A DNA stretch of 64,000 nucleotides, taken from an uncultured Prevotella sp. GTDB taxonomy: Bacteria > Bacteroidota > Bacteroidia > Bacteroidales > Bacteroidaceae. A program made the translations under genes and the position numbers. Under the pieces are notes generated by a model that was not told where the DNA came from, did not search any database, and was given only the letters and a program-made list of their open reading frames with translations. This document shows positions 16,583 through 25,449 of the stretch, one piece after another. The stretch is taken from the NCBI GenBank assembly GCA_900316295.1, contig ONCJ01000001.1:1-64000 (forward strand), in the 5' to 3' direction. Positions within the stretch are counted from its first letter, which is position 1. Each line of letters opens with the position of its first letter.

Positions 16583-17524
16583 ATGTTACTAAATATCATC
16601 ATGATCATTGGAGGCATTGCACTCGTATTGTGGGGAGCTGACAGGCTAACCGACGGTGCAGTGGCTATCGCCGGGCGACTGGGTGTGCCACAGATCGTTA
16701 TTGGACTGACAGTCGTGGCAATGGGCACTTCTATGCCCGAGTTTTGTGTCAGTCTTGTATCTGCCATTAATGGCACCACCGCCATGGCCGTCGGAAATGT
16801 TGTAGGTAGTAACATTTTCAACTCAATGATGATAGTAGGTATAGCAGCTATGATAACGCCTATCACCATTCTTTCCACTACGGTAAAGAAGGACATCCCC
16901 TTCGCCTTGATGGCATCAGCATTACTTGTAGTGCTGTGTATTGATGGAGAGGTTGCCCGGGTGGATGCTCTTATCCTCATTGCCCTGTTCGCAGTTTTCA
17001 TGTATATCACCCTAAAGGGAGTAACAACAAAAGCAAAGGACGAAGATGATACGGACAAACAGCCGACAGCCGATACTCCTGTATGGAAGGCTATTGCCTT
17101 TGTCATCATCGGGCTTGCGTGTCTCGTAGGAGGGTCTAATATTTTTGTCAATGGAGCTACCTTCGTAGCCTCAACCTTTGGCATTAGCGATGCCGTAATA
17201 GGACTGACTATCGTAGCGATGGGCACTTCCCTACCTGAGCTGGCAACAACTGTGGTTTCTGCACGTAAGGGTAATAGCGGAATTGCCATTGGCAACGTCC
17301 TCGGCTCTAATGTCTTCAACATCCTCATGGTGCTCGGACTTACTGGAGCCATTTGTCCTATGAGCACTCATGGCATCACCAATATTGACATGCTCATGTT
17401 AGTGGTCTCTATGGTATTACTCTGGCTCTTCTCCTTCACCAAGCTCACTATTCAGCGTTGGGAAGGAACAGCTCTAACCATCATCTTTTTTGCCTACCTT
17501 GTATGGCTGATAGCAAGTCTGTAA
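16583..17524 (+). CDS. Calcium/sodium antiporter (CaCA family, YrbG-like)
   Basis: This is an inner-membrane cation exchanger with about ten helices built from two inverted halves. Each half carries the family's alpha repeat: GLTVVAMGTSMPEF...NVVGSNIFN (near 50-85) and GLTIVAMGTSLPEL...NVLGSNVFN (near 208-245). A hydrophilic cytoplasmic loop (about 146-165, KAKDEDDTDKQ) separates them. Ca/Na exchange is inferred from family membership. The length of 313 is normal. Confidence 0.92.
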   Translation: MLLNIIMIIGGIALVLWGADRLTDGAVAIAGRLGVPQIVIGLTVVAMGTSMPEFCVSLVSAINGTTAMAVGNVVGSNIFNSMMIVGIAAMITPITILSTTVKKDIPFALMASALLVVLCIDGEVARVDALILIALFAVFMYITLKGVTTKAKDEDDTDKQPTADTPVWKAIAFVIIGLACLVGGSNIFVNGATFVASTFGISDAVIGLTIVAMGTSLPELATTVVSARKGNSGIAIGNVLGSNVFNILMVLGLTGAICPMSTHGITNIDMLMLVVSMVLLWLFSFTKLTIQRWEGTALTIIFFAYLVWLIASL

Positions 17525-17563
17525 CATAGGCATCATATCACTCTAACAAAAGAAGAATAAAAT

Positions 17564-18049
17564 ATGTCAAACAGAGAAAAAGAGGGACTCAGTGCCCTTG
17601 GTAAAAAGACTGAATATAGGTCGGACTATGCGCCCGAGGTGTTGGAGACATTCGAGAACAAACATAAAGAGAATGACTACTGGGTACGCTTCAACTGTCC
17701 AGAGTTCACATCACTATGCCCCATCACTGGCCAACCAGATTTTGCAGAGATACGCATAGCTTATATCCCTGGCGAAAGAATGGTGGAGAGCAAATCGCTA
17801 AAACTATACTTATTCAGTTTCCGCAATCATGGTGACTTTCATGAAGACTGTGTTAACATCATCATGAAAGACCTTATCCATCTGATGCAACCAAAGTACA
17901 TTGAGGTGACAGGTTTCTTCACCCCACGCGGTGGTATCAGCATCTGGCCGTATGCCAACTACGGAATGCCCGGCACTAAATATGAGAAGATGGCTGAGGA
18001 GAGGCTTGTTTCTGTGCAGCCTCATTTGCCTTCCGATTTGCTTCGATGA
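17564..18049 (+). CDS. queF: NADPH-dependent 7-cyano-7-deazaguanine reductase
   Basis: It reduces preQ0 to preQ1 in queuosine synthesis. This is the short YkvM-type enzyme (161 residues): the nucleophile is C52 in [12 protein letters not shown] with Asp59, and the QueF motif ESKSLKLYL plus [11 protein letters not shown] follow. The last 24 residues (after [11 protein letters not shown]) diverge from the usual family tail and lie where a convergent lipoprotein gene overlaps by 74 bases. No other queuosine gene is nearby. Confidence 0.94.
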   Translation: MSNREKEGLSALGKKTEYRSDYAPEVLETFENKHKENDYWVRFNCPEFTSLCPITGQPDFAEIRIAYIPGERMVESKSLKLYLFSFRNHGDFHEDCVNIIMKDLIHLMQPKYIEVTGFFTPRGGISIWPYANYGMPGTKYEKMAEERLVSVQPHLPSDLLR

Positions 18050-18800
18050 CACTCTTCTGCCGGTGGAAACCAATCACTGTATTATTGATACGCAGAGCCA
18101 AAGAGTCATCCATCATAAACACAAAGTCTAAGGTGTCACGTATCACCTTATTGTCAGGTATTCGCTGACGCTGAGCATCCAAAGTGTCGCGTGTTATAAT
18201 CAATCTTCCATTGTAAGGTCGCCATGAGGTATATCGTGGTACAGGAGGATATTCCACAAGGCTCTCGTCCTCAAGACTGTTGCCCTTATATACAAATCCC
18301 ACCGAAGAGGCTGAGAAATGGCGTTTCAACGAGAACCCATATTCACGTGGCACAAACAATATCGCTCGCATAGAGTCGGTAAGTTCAGCCTCTATCTGCT
18401 GGCGGCTTTTCGTCTTGCTTTCCTTTATTGTCGGAAGCACTTGGTATGTCCATGTTCCCTTCAGCTGATCAAGGTCTACAACCATTGTAGCCTCACGCTG
18501 ATTATTGGGATTTATCATTATACCAACCCAGTCGCCGGTCTCTAGATGGCCGAAGATTTTCTTCCCTTTTGAAGCCTTCACGATATTATATGTGACAGGA
18601 TCGCCACCACTATTGGGAAGGAACACTAAGATAGAGTCATTGCTGCCATCACACGCCAATCCATATTCCATCTTGTCGCCCTTTGCCTTCTTAGTCTTAT
18701 CTATGGCACTTTTATCACCGTTATACTGGGAACTACAAGCCATACACAAGACTACCGAGAGCCACCATATCATCACTGTTACATATCGCATATTGTTCAT
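17976..18800 (-). CDS. Lipoprotein of unknown function, overlapping queF
   Basis: The signal peptide and lipobox VLCMAC give a lipidated Cys near position 22. The mature protein (about 250 residues) begins polar ([12 protein letters not shown]), has a small beta-rich region ([27 protein letters not shown]) and ends in a Gln/Ala/Ser-rich tail. No family was recognised. The last 74 bases lie antisense within the end of queF. A -7 element, TACCTTTG, on the minus strand at 18850-18843 precedes it. Confidence 0.75.
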   Translation of the reverse strand: MNNMRYVTVMIWWLSVVLCMACSSQYNGDKSAIDKTKKAKGDKMEYGLACDGSNDSILVFLPNSGGDPVTYNIVKASKGKKIFGHLETGDWVGIMINPNNQREATMVVDLDQLKGTWTYQVLPTIKESKTKSRQQIEAELTDSMRAILFVPREYGFSLKRHFSASSVGFVYKGNSLEDESLVEYPPVPRYTSWRPYNGRLIITRDTLDAQRQRIPDNKVIRDTLDFVFMMDDSLALRINNTVIGFHRQKSVIEANRKANEAAQKQASPQPSSHI

Positions 18801-18842
18801 TTTTTCTTATCTAATACTCAAGTCATTTACTTTTATCGTCGG

Positions 18843-18850
18843 CAAAGGTA
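18843..18850 (-). promoter_or_regulatory. -7 element of the lipoprotein gene
   Basis: TACCTTTG on the minus strand, 42 bases before the ATG at 18800. Confidence 0.6.
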
Positions 18851-18904
18851 TTAAAAGTTTGCTAAAATAATAAGGTTATCAGCAAGTAATTGGGATTTTT
18901 TATC

Positions 18905-18912
18905 TAATTTTG
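18905..18912 (+). promoter_or_regulatory. -7 element of the decarboxylase-like gene
   Basis: TAATTTTG, 41 bases before the ATG at 18954; divergent from the lipoprotein promoter 55 bases away. Confidence 0.5.
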
Positions 18913-18953
18913 CAGGCTGAATAATTATATATAAGGAAATATACACAGAAGAA

Positions 18954-20726
18954 ATGAAAAGAAAAATACAATTTAGTCTCGTATATAGAGACATGTGGCA
19001 GAGTTCTGGTAAGTTCCAGCCACGCAAGGATCAGTTGGAGAGAATCGCCCCAGTAATCATCGAGATGGGATGTTTCTCACGTGTTGAGACCAATGGTGGT
19101 GCCTTTGAGCAGGTTAACCTGCTTGCAGGTGAAAACCCCAACGAGGCAGTACGCGCTTTCTGTAAGCCATTCAATGAGGCTGGCATCAAGACCCACATGC
19201 TCGACCGCGGACTTAACGCACTGCGTATGTATCCAGTACCTGACGATGTACGTCAGTTGATGTACAAAGTGAAACATGCACAAGGAGTAGATATCCCACG
19301 TATCTTTGATGGTCTCAATGATGTACGCAACATCATCCCAAGCATCAAATGGGCAAAAGAGGCAGGTATGACACCACAGGGAACTCTCTGTATCACCACC
19401 TCTCCTGTACACACATTAGAGTATTATATGAACATAGCCTCACAACTGATTGAGGCTGGAGCTGAGGAAATTTGCCTGAAAGACATGGCTGGTATTGGTC
19501 AGCCTGCATTCCTTGGCAAGCTCACCAAGATGATCAAAGAAAAATATCCCGAGATCGTCATCGAATATCATGGTCACAGCGGTCCAGGTCTTTCTATGGC
19601 AAGCATCCTTGAAGTTTGCAATAACGGAGCAGACATCATCGACACTGCTATCGAGCCGTTGTCATGGGGTAAGGTTCACCCAGATGTTATTTCTGTCATC
19701 AGTATGCTGAAGAACGAGGGCTTTGATGTTCCAGAGATTAACATGAATGCATATATGAAGGCTCGTTCGCTCACTCAAGAGTTTATCGACGAGTGGCTTG
19801 GATATTTCATCAATCCAGGCAACAAACACATGTCATCACTTCTTCTGGGCTGTGGACTGCCAGGCGGAATGATGGGTTCGATGATGGCCGATCTTGGCGG
19901 CATCATGGGCACCATCAACAACATTCGCAAGAAGCGTGGAGAGGAAGAGTTGACAACTGACGATATGCTTGTAAAACTATTCAACGAGGTTGAGTATGTA
20001 TGGCCACGCGTAGGTTATCCCCCTTTGGTAACTCCTTTCTCTCAATATGTTAAGAACATAGCCCTGATGAATCTACTCACCATGGAACAAGGGAAGGGTC
20101 GTTTTGTTATGATGGACGACTCTATGTGGGGAATGATTCTCGGCAAGAGTGGAAAAATTCCTGGAGAAATTGACCCAGAGCTTAAGGAGCTTGCTGCCAA
20201 GCAGGGACGTGAGTTCACCGATGCCGACCCACACACTCTCCTACCAAATGCACTCGACGACTTCCGTAAGGAGATGGACGAGAACGGATGGGAATATGGT
20301 CAAGACGATGAGGAATTGTGGGAACTGGCTATGCACCCAGAGCAGTATCGTAACTACAAGAGCGGACAGGCAAAGAAAAACTTCCTTGCAGACCTACAAA
20401 AGGCAAAGGACGCTAAACTCGGCACTCAACTGTCAGTAGAAGAGTTGGCTGCATTCAAGCATGCTAAGGCTGACGCTATCGTTGCTCCTGTCAAGGGACA
20501 GGTATTCTGGGAGTTTGGTGGCGATGGTGAAGCTGTGGCTACAGTAGAACCATACATCGGCAAGGAATACAAGGAGGGCGATGCTTTCTGTTATATTCAA
20601 GCTACATGGGGCGAATTTGTCACCATTCCAGCCGCTCTTGGAGGCAAACTTGTTGAGATTGCAGCAAAACAGGGAAGCAAAGTCAATAAGGGTGATGTGC
20701 TTGCTTGGATCGAAAGAGCAGAATAA
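18954..20726 (+). CDS. Oxaloacetate decarboxylase alpha / PycB-like protein without biotin lysine
   Basis: Residues about 1-300 form a DRE-TIM carboxyltransferase domain with most catalytic elements: RDMWQSS (family RDAHQS, with His replaced by Trp), the metal-binding lysine in CLKDMAG and the HxH in EYHGHSG. The PYC/OADA region follows, then a Lys/Ala linker and a C-terminal biotinyl/lipoyl-like domain (about 510-590, ending VNKGDVLAWIERAE). At the hairpin where biotin carriers have EAMKM, this protein reads IQATWGE, so the lysine that would carry biotin is absent. It cannot be an ordinary self-contained biotin-dependent decarboxylase; it may use another biotin carrier or have another activity. 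The HD-hydrolase gene starts 3 bases after its stop. Confidence 0.85.
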   Translation: MKRKIQFSLVYRDMWQSSGKFQPRKDQLERIAPVIIEMGCFSRVETNGGAFEQVNLLAGENPNEAVRAFCKPFNEAGIKTHMLDRGLNALRMYPVPDDVRQLMYKVKHAQGVDIPRIFDGLNDVRNIIPSIKWAKEAGMTPQGTLCITTSPVHTLEYYMNIASQLIEAGAEEICLKDMAGIGQPAFLGKLTKMIKEKYPEIVIEYHGHSGPGLSMASILEVCNNGADIIDTAIEPLSWGKVHPDVISVISMLKNEGFDVPEINMNAYMKARSLTQEFIDEWLGYFINPGNKHMSSLLLGCGLPGGMMGSMMADLGGIMGTINNIRKKRGEEELTTDDMLVKLFNEVEYVWPRVGYPPLVTPFSQYVKNIALMNLLTMEQGKGRFVMMDDSMWGMILGKSGKIPGEIDPELKELAAKQGREFTDADPHTLLPNALDDFRKEMDENGWEYGQDDEELWELAMHPEQYRNYKSGQAKKNFLADLQKAKDAKLGTQLSVEELAAFKHAKADAIVAPVKGQVFWEFGGDGEAVATVEPYIGKEYKEGDAFCYIQATWGEFVTIPAALGGKLVEIAAKQGSKVNKGDVLAWIERAE

Positions 20727-20729
20727 TAA

Positions 20730-21275
20730 TTGATGGATGTCCTTAAGATTATAGACCACTACTATGGAGAGGGCGACAGCAAACTGAAGTCGCTCCTCCT
20801 TAATCATAGTCAGTCTGTGGCGCAACGAGCACTAAAGGTGGCAGAAAACCATCCAGAGCTTAACCTCGACAGAGAATTCCTATATGACGCATCCATGCTA
20901 CACGACATAGGTATCATCGAGTGTCACGCGCCAAGCATCTATTGTCACGGTTGGGCAGACTACATCTGTCATGGAATCATCGGTTCACGCATGTTACGGT
21001 GGTATGGCGTAGACAATCGCTACGCACGGGTCTGCGCACGCCACACAGGAGCAGGACTGACTCAGAAGGACATTGTTTGTCAAGAATTACCTCTTCATGC
21101 CACATCATTAATGCCCGAGACGATAGAAGAAAAGGTAATCTGCTATGCCGACAAGTTCTTCTCAAAAACACACCTTGGAGAGGAGAAGACGTTGGAACAT
21201 GTAGAACGATCGCTATCACGCTTTGGCAAAGAAGGTCTTGAACGTTTTCGCCAGTGGCATCAAATATTTAGTTAG
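20730..21275 (+). CDS. HD-domain hydrolase
   Basis: The metal-binding HD signature is present: H26 in the first helix, MLHDIGI with H58-D59, a His-rich stretch (ECHAPSIYCHGW), RHTGAG, and a later Asp in CYADKF. HD proteins of this size (181 residues) are usually phosphohydrolases acting on nucleotides. Two adjacent ATG codons (20730, 20733) are possible starts. It is in the operon between the decarboxylase-like gene and lptD. The substrate is not known. Confidence 0.85.
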   Translation: MMDVLKIIDHYYGEGDSKLKSLLLNHSQSVAQRALKVAENHPELNLDREFLYDASMLHDIGIIECHAPSIYCHGWADYICHGIIGSRMLRWYGVDNRYARVCARHTGAGLTQKDIVCQELPLHATSLMPETIEEKVICYADKFFSKTHLGEEKTLEHVERSLSRFGKEGLERFRQWHQIFS

Positions 21276-21277
21276 TT

Positions 21278-24124
21278 TTGAGAAAACAGGCTATCATAAC
21301 TCTGTTAGTATTTGCGACATTGTTCGCATGGGCTGGCACCCTGATTCGGGAGTCATCGCCTATGCTACGCATGTCATTAACAAATGACGAAGACTCTCTA
21401 ACACTATCTGAAGAACCCGATACGGCAGCCCTCTCTGACACTCTGTTAGCAGAGCAAAAATCTGCCGACACGACTGTTCTCGACTCCCTGCGTCAAGCTA
21501 TTGAGCGTCACAACAAAGTTGTCGACGACTCCATTCGTCTGGATAGTATTCAGCGTGCACGTTCTAATGGTCTGGAGTCGCCTGTGAAATACACCGCAAA
21601 GGACTCGATGGTATATTTTGCCGACACTAAGACAGCCCATCTATATGGCACCTCATCGATAGACTATGAGAACATGAACCTCAAGAGCGACAAGATATAC
21701 ATGAGCCTTGACAGTTCACTGGTGAGAGCTACGGGTTCTGCTGATTCAACTGCTGAAAACGGCATACGCAACAAGCCCGTATTCTCTATGGGTAAGGACA
21801 CGTATGAGAGCGACACCATGGCTTATAATTTCAAGAGCAAACGAGGACTGATACGCGATGTCTACACCGAACAGCAAGAGGGATATCTTAAGGGAGAGAA
21901 GGCTAAGCGTGACTCCTCGGGTGTAATATATCTGAAACACGGACGATACACCACATGTGATGATCCTCATCCCGACTTCTACATTGCCCTTTCACGAGCT
22001 AAGGTACGTCCTGGCAAGGATGTGGTTTTCGGTCCTGCCTATCTGGTTGTAGCCGACGTTCCTCTACCTCTTGCCATCCCATACGGATTTTTCCCGTTTT
22101 CCAAGAAATATTCCAGCGGATTCATCATGCCGTCATACGGTGACGAACAAAACCGAGGTTTTTATTTACGCGATGGTGGATACTATTTTGCCATCAATGA
22201 CAAGATGGACCTGAAGTTGCTTGGCGAAATCTACACTCGCGGTTCATGGGGCGTCAGCGTCACAAGCAACTATAAGAAGCGCTATAGATATAACGGCAAC
22301 TTCCTGTTCAGCTATCAGAACACTAAAACTGGAGACAAGGGCATGCCTGACTTCCAAGAGAATACCAGTTTTAAGTTACAATGGCGACACACACAAGATC
22401 AGAAGGCAAACCCATTCAGCACGCTTACTGCAAGTGTAAACTTTGCTACGACAAGCTACGAGCGCAACAACCTTACCTCAATGTACAATCCTCAGGCTAT
22501 GACCCAGAGTACACGTACATCATCTGTAAACTGGAGCACTAACTTCTCAAGTATAGGCATGTCGCTCAGTGCCGAAGCTAACGTGGCACAAAACATGCGT
22601 GACTCTATGGTCTCGCTGACCTTGCCAAACCTGAATATCAACATCGCCAATTTCTACCCCTTCCGTCGCAAGAAGATGGCGGGCGAGGAGCGCTGGTATG
22701 AGAAGATCTCCGTCAGATATACTGGTCAACTAAAGAATTCTCTCGACGCTAAGGAAGATAAAGTATTCAAGAGCGACCTCGTGAAAGACTGGCGCAACGC
22801 CATGAGCCACCAGATACCCGTACAAGCTAACTTCACGGTATTCGACTATCTGACCATCTCACCCTCATTCCACTTCACCGACCGTATGTATACCAATAAG
22901 ATTATGCGTTCGTGGGACGAAGAGGAGCAGGTCGAGGTAGCTGATACCACATACGGATTCTATAATGTATACAACTGGAACGTCAACCTGAGCCTCACCA
23001 CGAAGCTCTATGGTTTCTGGACTCCAAACAAGAAGATTTTTGGTGACAAGATACAAACCATTCGCCACGTCATGACCCCGACCGTGACATTACAGTACGC
23101 ACCTTCGTTTGCTGCCAGCCACTATGGTTTCTGGGATACATACCAATATACCGATGCCAATGGTGAGGTACATCTGAAGGAATATTCACCCTTCAGTCAT
23201 GGATTGTTTGGCACGGCACCTAACACACGCTCCGAGAGCATCACAATGCAGTTGTCTAACAACATCGAGATGAAAGTAAAGAGCGACAAAGACTCCACGG
23301 GATATAAAAAGCTGAGCGTGATTGACGAACTTGGTTTCAGCCTCTCATATAATGCAGCCACAGACTGGCATCGATGGAGCGATCTGTCGATGAATTTGCG
23401 ACTGAAATGGTGGAAGAGTTTCCCTATCAACATCAGTTCGCGCTTCGCCATGTATGCCTACGAGTTCAATGAGGCAGGAAGACCTGTCATTGGCAATCAT
23501 ACAGAAATCGGCAAAGGACGCATGCCACGCTTCCAGGGTTTCAACATGAACATCCCACTAACCCTTAATCCCGAGAATCTAAAGAAATGGTTTGGTGGTG
23601 GTGAAGATGAAGATGAAGAAGAATATGATGACGGAGAGGGAATAGACACCAACATCGAGACAAACATTGATGACGACATGGAACGAGGCAAGCATGCTGC
23701 CAAGAAGAAAAGTGGTAACATTGCCGAAACAGATGCTGACGGATATATGCGCTTCAACATGCCGTGGTCGCTCACCTTCGGCTATGGTATCAGTATGAGA
23801 GAGAATACCGCTGGACGATTCAACAAGAAACGCATGCGCTATCCATACAAATACTCTCAGACTCTCAACATCAGTGGCAACGTACGTCTCAGCGACGGAT
23901 GGAATATCAATTTCTCGAGTGGTTACGATTTCGATGCCCATGAGATGTCAATGACCGTGGCATCACTGTCGCGCGACCTACACTGCTTCAACATGAGTGC
24001 CTCTGTAGTTCTCCACCCCTACACCAGCTACAACTTCACCTTCCGCTGCAACGCGTCCACTCTGACCGATGCCTTGAAGTATGACAAGAAGAGTGGAATG
24101 ACTAATGCTATTCAGTGGTATTAA
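21278..24124 (+). CDS. lptD: LPS-assembly outer-membrane protein LptD
   Basis: This is the outer-membrane translocon that inserts lipopolysaccharide into the outer leaflet. A signal peptide (about 1-22) begins at a TTG codon at 21278; no ATG lies near enough, and the signal sequence starts here. An OstA/LptA-like periplasmic beta-jellyroll (about 80-240, DSMVYFADTKTAHLYG... GRYTTCDDPHPDFYI) precedes the large barrel. A strongly acidic, low-complexity insert (about 770-810, EDEDEEEYDDGEG) with a Lys-rich end is probably a surface or periplasmic loop. The length of 948 fits Bacteroidota LptD. Confidence 0.88.
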   Translation: MRKQAIITLLVFATLFAWAGTLIRESSPMLRMSLTNDEDSLTLSEEPDTAALSDTLLAEQKSADTTVLDSLRQAIERHNKVVDDSIRLDSIQRARSNGLESPVKYTAKDSMVYFADTKTAHLYGTSSIDYENMNLKSDKIYMSLDSSLVRATGSADSTAENGIRNKPVFSMGKDTYESDTMAYNFKSKRGLIRDVYTEQQEGYLKGEKAKRDSSGVIYLKHGRYTTCDDPHPDFYIALSRAKVRPGKDVVFGPAYLVVADVPLPLAIPYGFFPFSKKYSSGFIMPSYGDEQNRGFYLRDGGYYFAINDKMDLKLLGEIYTRGSWGVSVTSNYKKRYRYNGNFLFSYQNTKTGDKGMPDFQENTSFKLQWRHTQDQKANPFSTLTASVNFATTSYERNNLTSMYNPQAMTQSTRTSSVNWSTNFSSIGMSLSAEANVAQNMRDSMVSLTLPNLNINIANFYPFRRKKMAGEERWYEKISVRYTGQLKNSLDAKEDKVFKSDLVKDWRNAMSHQIPVQANFTVFDYLTISPSFHFTDRMYTNKIMRSWDEEEQVEVADTTYGFYNVYNWNVNLSLTTKLYGFWTPNKKIFGDKIQTIRHVMTPTVTLQYAPSFAASHYGFWDTYQYTDANGEVHLKEYSPFSHGLFGTAPNTRSESITMQLSNNIEMKVKSDKDSTGYKKLSVIDELGFSLSYNAATDWHRWSDLSMNLRLKWWKSFPINISSRFAMYAYEFNEAGRPVIGNHTEIGKGRMPRFQGFNMNIPLTLNPENLKKWFGGGEDEDEEEYDDGEGIDTNIETNIDDDMERGKHAAKKKSGNIAETDADGYMRFNMPWSLTFGYGISMRENTAGRFNKKRMRYPYKYSQTLNISGNVRLSDGWNINFSSGYDFDAHEMSMTVASLSRDLHCFNMSASVVLHPYTSYNFTFRCNASTLTDALKYDKKSGMTNAIQWY

Positions 24125-24168
24125 ACAAAAGACATAACTAAAAATAAGACAAAAAACTAAAACTACAC

Positions 24169-25392
24169 ATGGACCTAATAGAAAGATTTCTCAACTATAC
24201 GCAATTCGACACGCAGTCCGCAGAGGACAGTCAGACGGTACCGAGCACAGACAAGCAACTCCTTTTTGCAGAATACTTGGAGAAAGAGCTTAAGTCAGAA
24301 GGCTTCGATGACGTAGAGCGCGATGACAAGGGCTACATCTATGCCACCCTGCCAGCAAACACCAAAAAGAAGGTGCCTACTATCGGTTTCATCTCACATT
24401 ACGACACCAGTCCTGATGCAAGCGGAGCTAATATCAAGCCACGCATTATCCAAGAGTATGACGGCACTGACATCGAACTTTCACCAGGCATAATATCCTC
24501 TACTCGTAAGTTTCCAGAATTGTTGGCTCATAAGGGCGAGGACCTCATCGTCACCGACGGCACTACCCTTCTTGGTGCAGACGACAAGGCTGGCATTGCC
24601 GAGATAGTACAGGCAATGTGCTATCTGCGCGACCATAAAGAGATTGAACATGGCGACATCCGTATGGGATTCAATCCCGATGAGGAGATTGGCATGGGTG
24701 CCCACCACTTTGATGTGGAGCGCTTTGGTTGCGAATGGGCATACACCATTGATGGTGGTGACCTTGGCGAGCTGGAGTTTGAAAATTTCAATGCAGCAAG
24801 CGCTAAGATATATTTAAAAGGTGTAAGCGTACATACCGGTTATGCCAAGGGTAAGATGGTCAACGCCAGCCGATTGGCATGCGAGTTTGACAGTATGATA
24901 CCCGACTCTGATCGCCCAGAGACCACCGAAGGATACCAAGGATTCTATCATCTTCTGGGCATAGAGAGTCGTACTGAGGAGGCTAAACTCTCGTATATCA
25001 TCCGCGACCACGACAGAGAACATTTCGACGACCGTAAACGTTTCATGCAGGAATGTGTCGCCAAGATGAACGAACGCTATGGAGAAGGAACGGTGACTAT
25101 CGAGCTACGCGACCAATACTTCAATATGAAGGAGAAGATCGACTCCAATATGCATGTAGTCGACATAGTACTACGAGCCATGCAGGAAGTTGGAGTACCT
25201 CCCAAGGTCGTACCCATACGTGGTGGCACCGATGGAGCTCAGCTTTCTTTCCGCGGACTACCCTGCCCTAACATTTTCGCTGGTGGAGTCAATTTCCACG
25301 GACCACATGAATTTGTCAGCATACAAGTGATGCAAAAAGCCATGCAGGTAATAGTGAAGATATGTGAGTTGACAGAAGGGTATCACGACTAA
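24169..25392 (+). CDS. pepT: Peptidase T (tripeptidase)
   Basis: This M20B metallopeptidase removes the N-terminal residue from tripeptides. The two-zinc site is visible in [11 protein letters not shown] (His and Asp), [21 protein letters not shown] and, in the dimerisation part, [27 protein letters not shown] and [13 protein letters not shown] are also family blocks. The length of 407 is standard. The stop codon TAA (25390-25392) shares two bases with the repeat array that fills the space to the next gene. Confidence 0.96.
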   Translation: MDLIERFLNYTQFDTQSAEDSQTVPSTDKQLLFAEYLEKELKSEGFDDVERDDKGYIYATLPANTKKKVPTIGFISHYDTSPDASGANIKPRIIQEYDGTDIELSPGIISSTRKFPELLAHKGEDLIVTDGTTLLGADDKAGIAEIVQAMCYLRDHKEIEHGDIRMGFNPDEEIGMGAHHFDVERFGCEWAYTIDGGDLGELEFENFNAASAKIYLKGVSVHTGYAKGKMVNASRLACEFDSMIPDSDRPETTEGYQGFYHLLGIESRTEEAKLSYIIRDHDREHFDDRKRFMQECVAKMNERYGEGTVTIELRDQYFNMKEKIDSNMHVVDIVLRAMQEVGVPPKVVPIRGGTDGAQLSFRGLPCPNIFAGGVNFHGPHEFVSIQVMQKAMQVIVKICELTEGYHD

Positions 25393-25446
25393 CTCAAAGC
25401 TCATAACTCAAAACTCAAAACTCAAAACTCCCAGCTCCCAACACCC
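25391..25446. repeat. 7-base array filling the pepT-antiporter gap
   Basis: Eight units (AACTCAA, AGCTCAT, AACTCAA x3, AACTCCC, AGCTCCC, AACACCC) start at the second base of the pepT stop codon and end 3 bases before the next ATG. Confidence 0.92.
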
Positions 25447-25449
25447 ACC

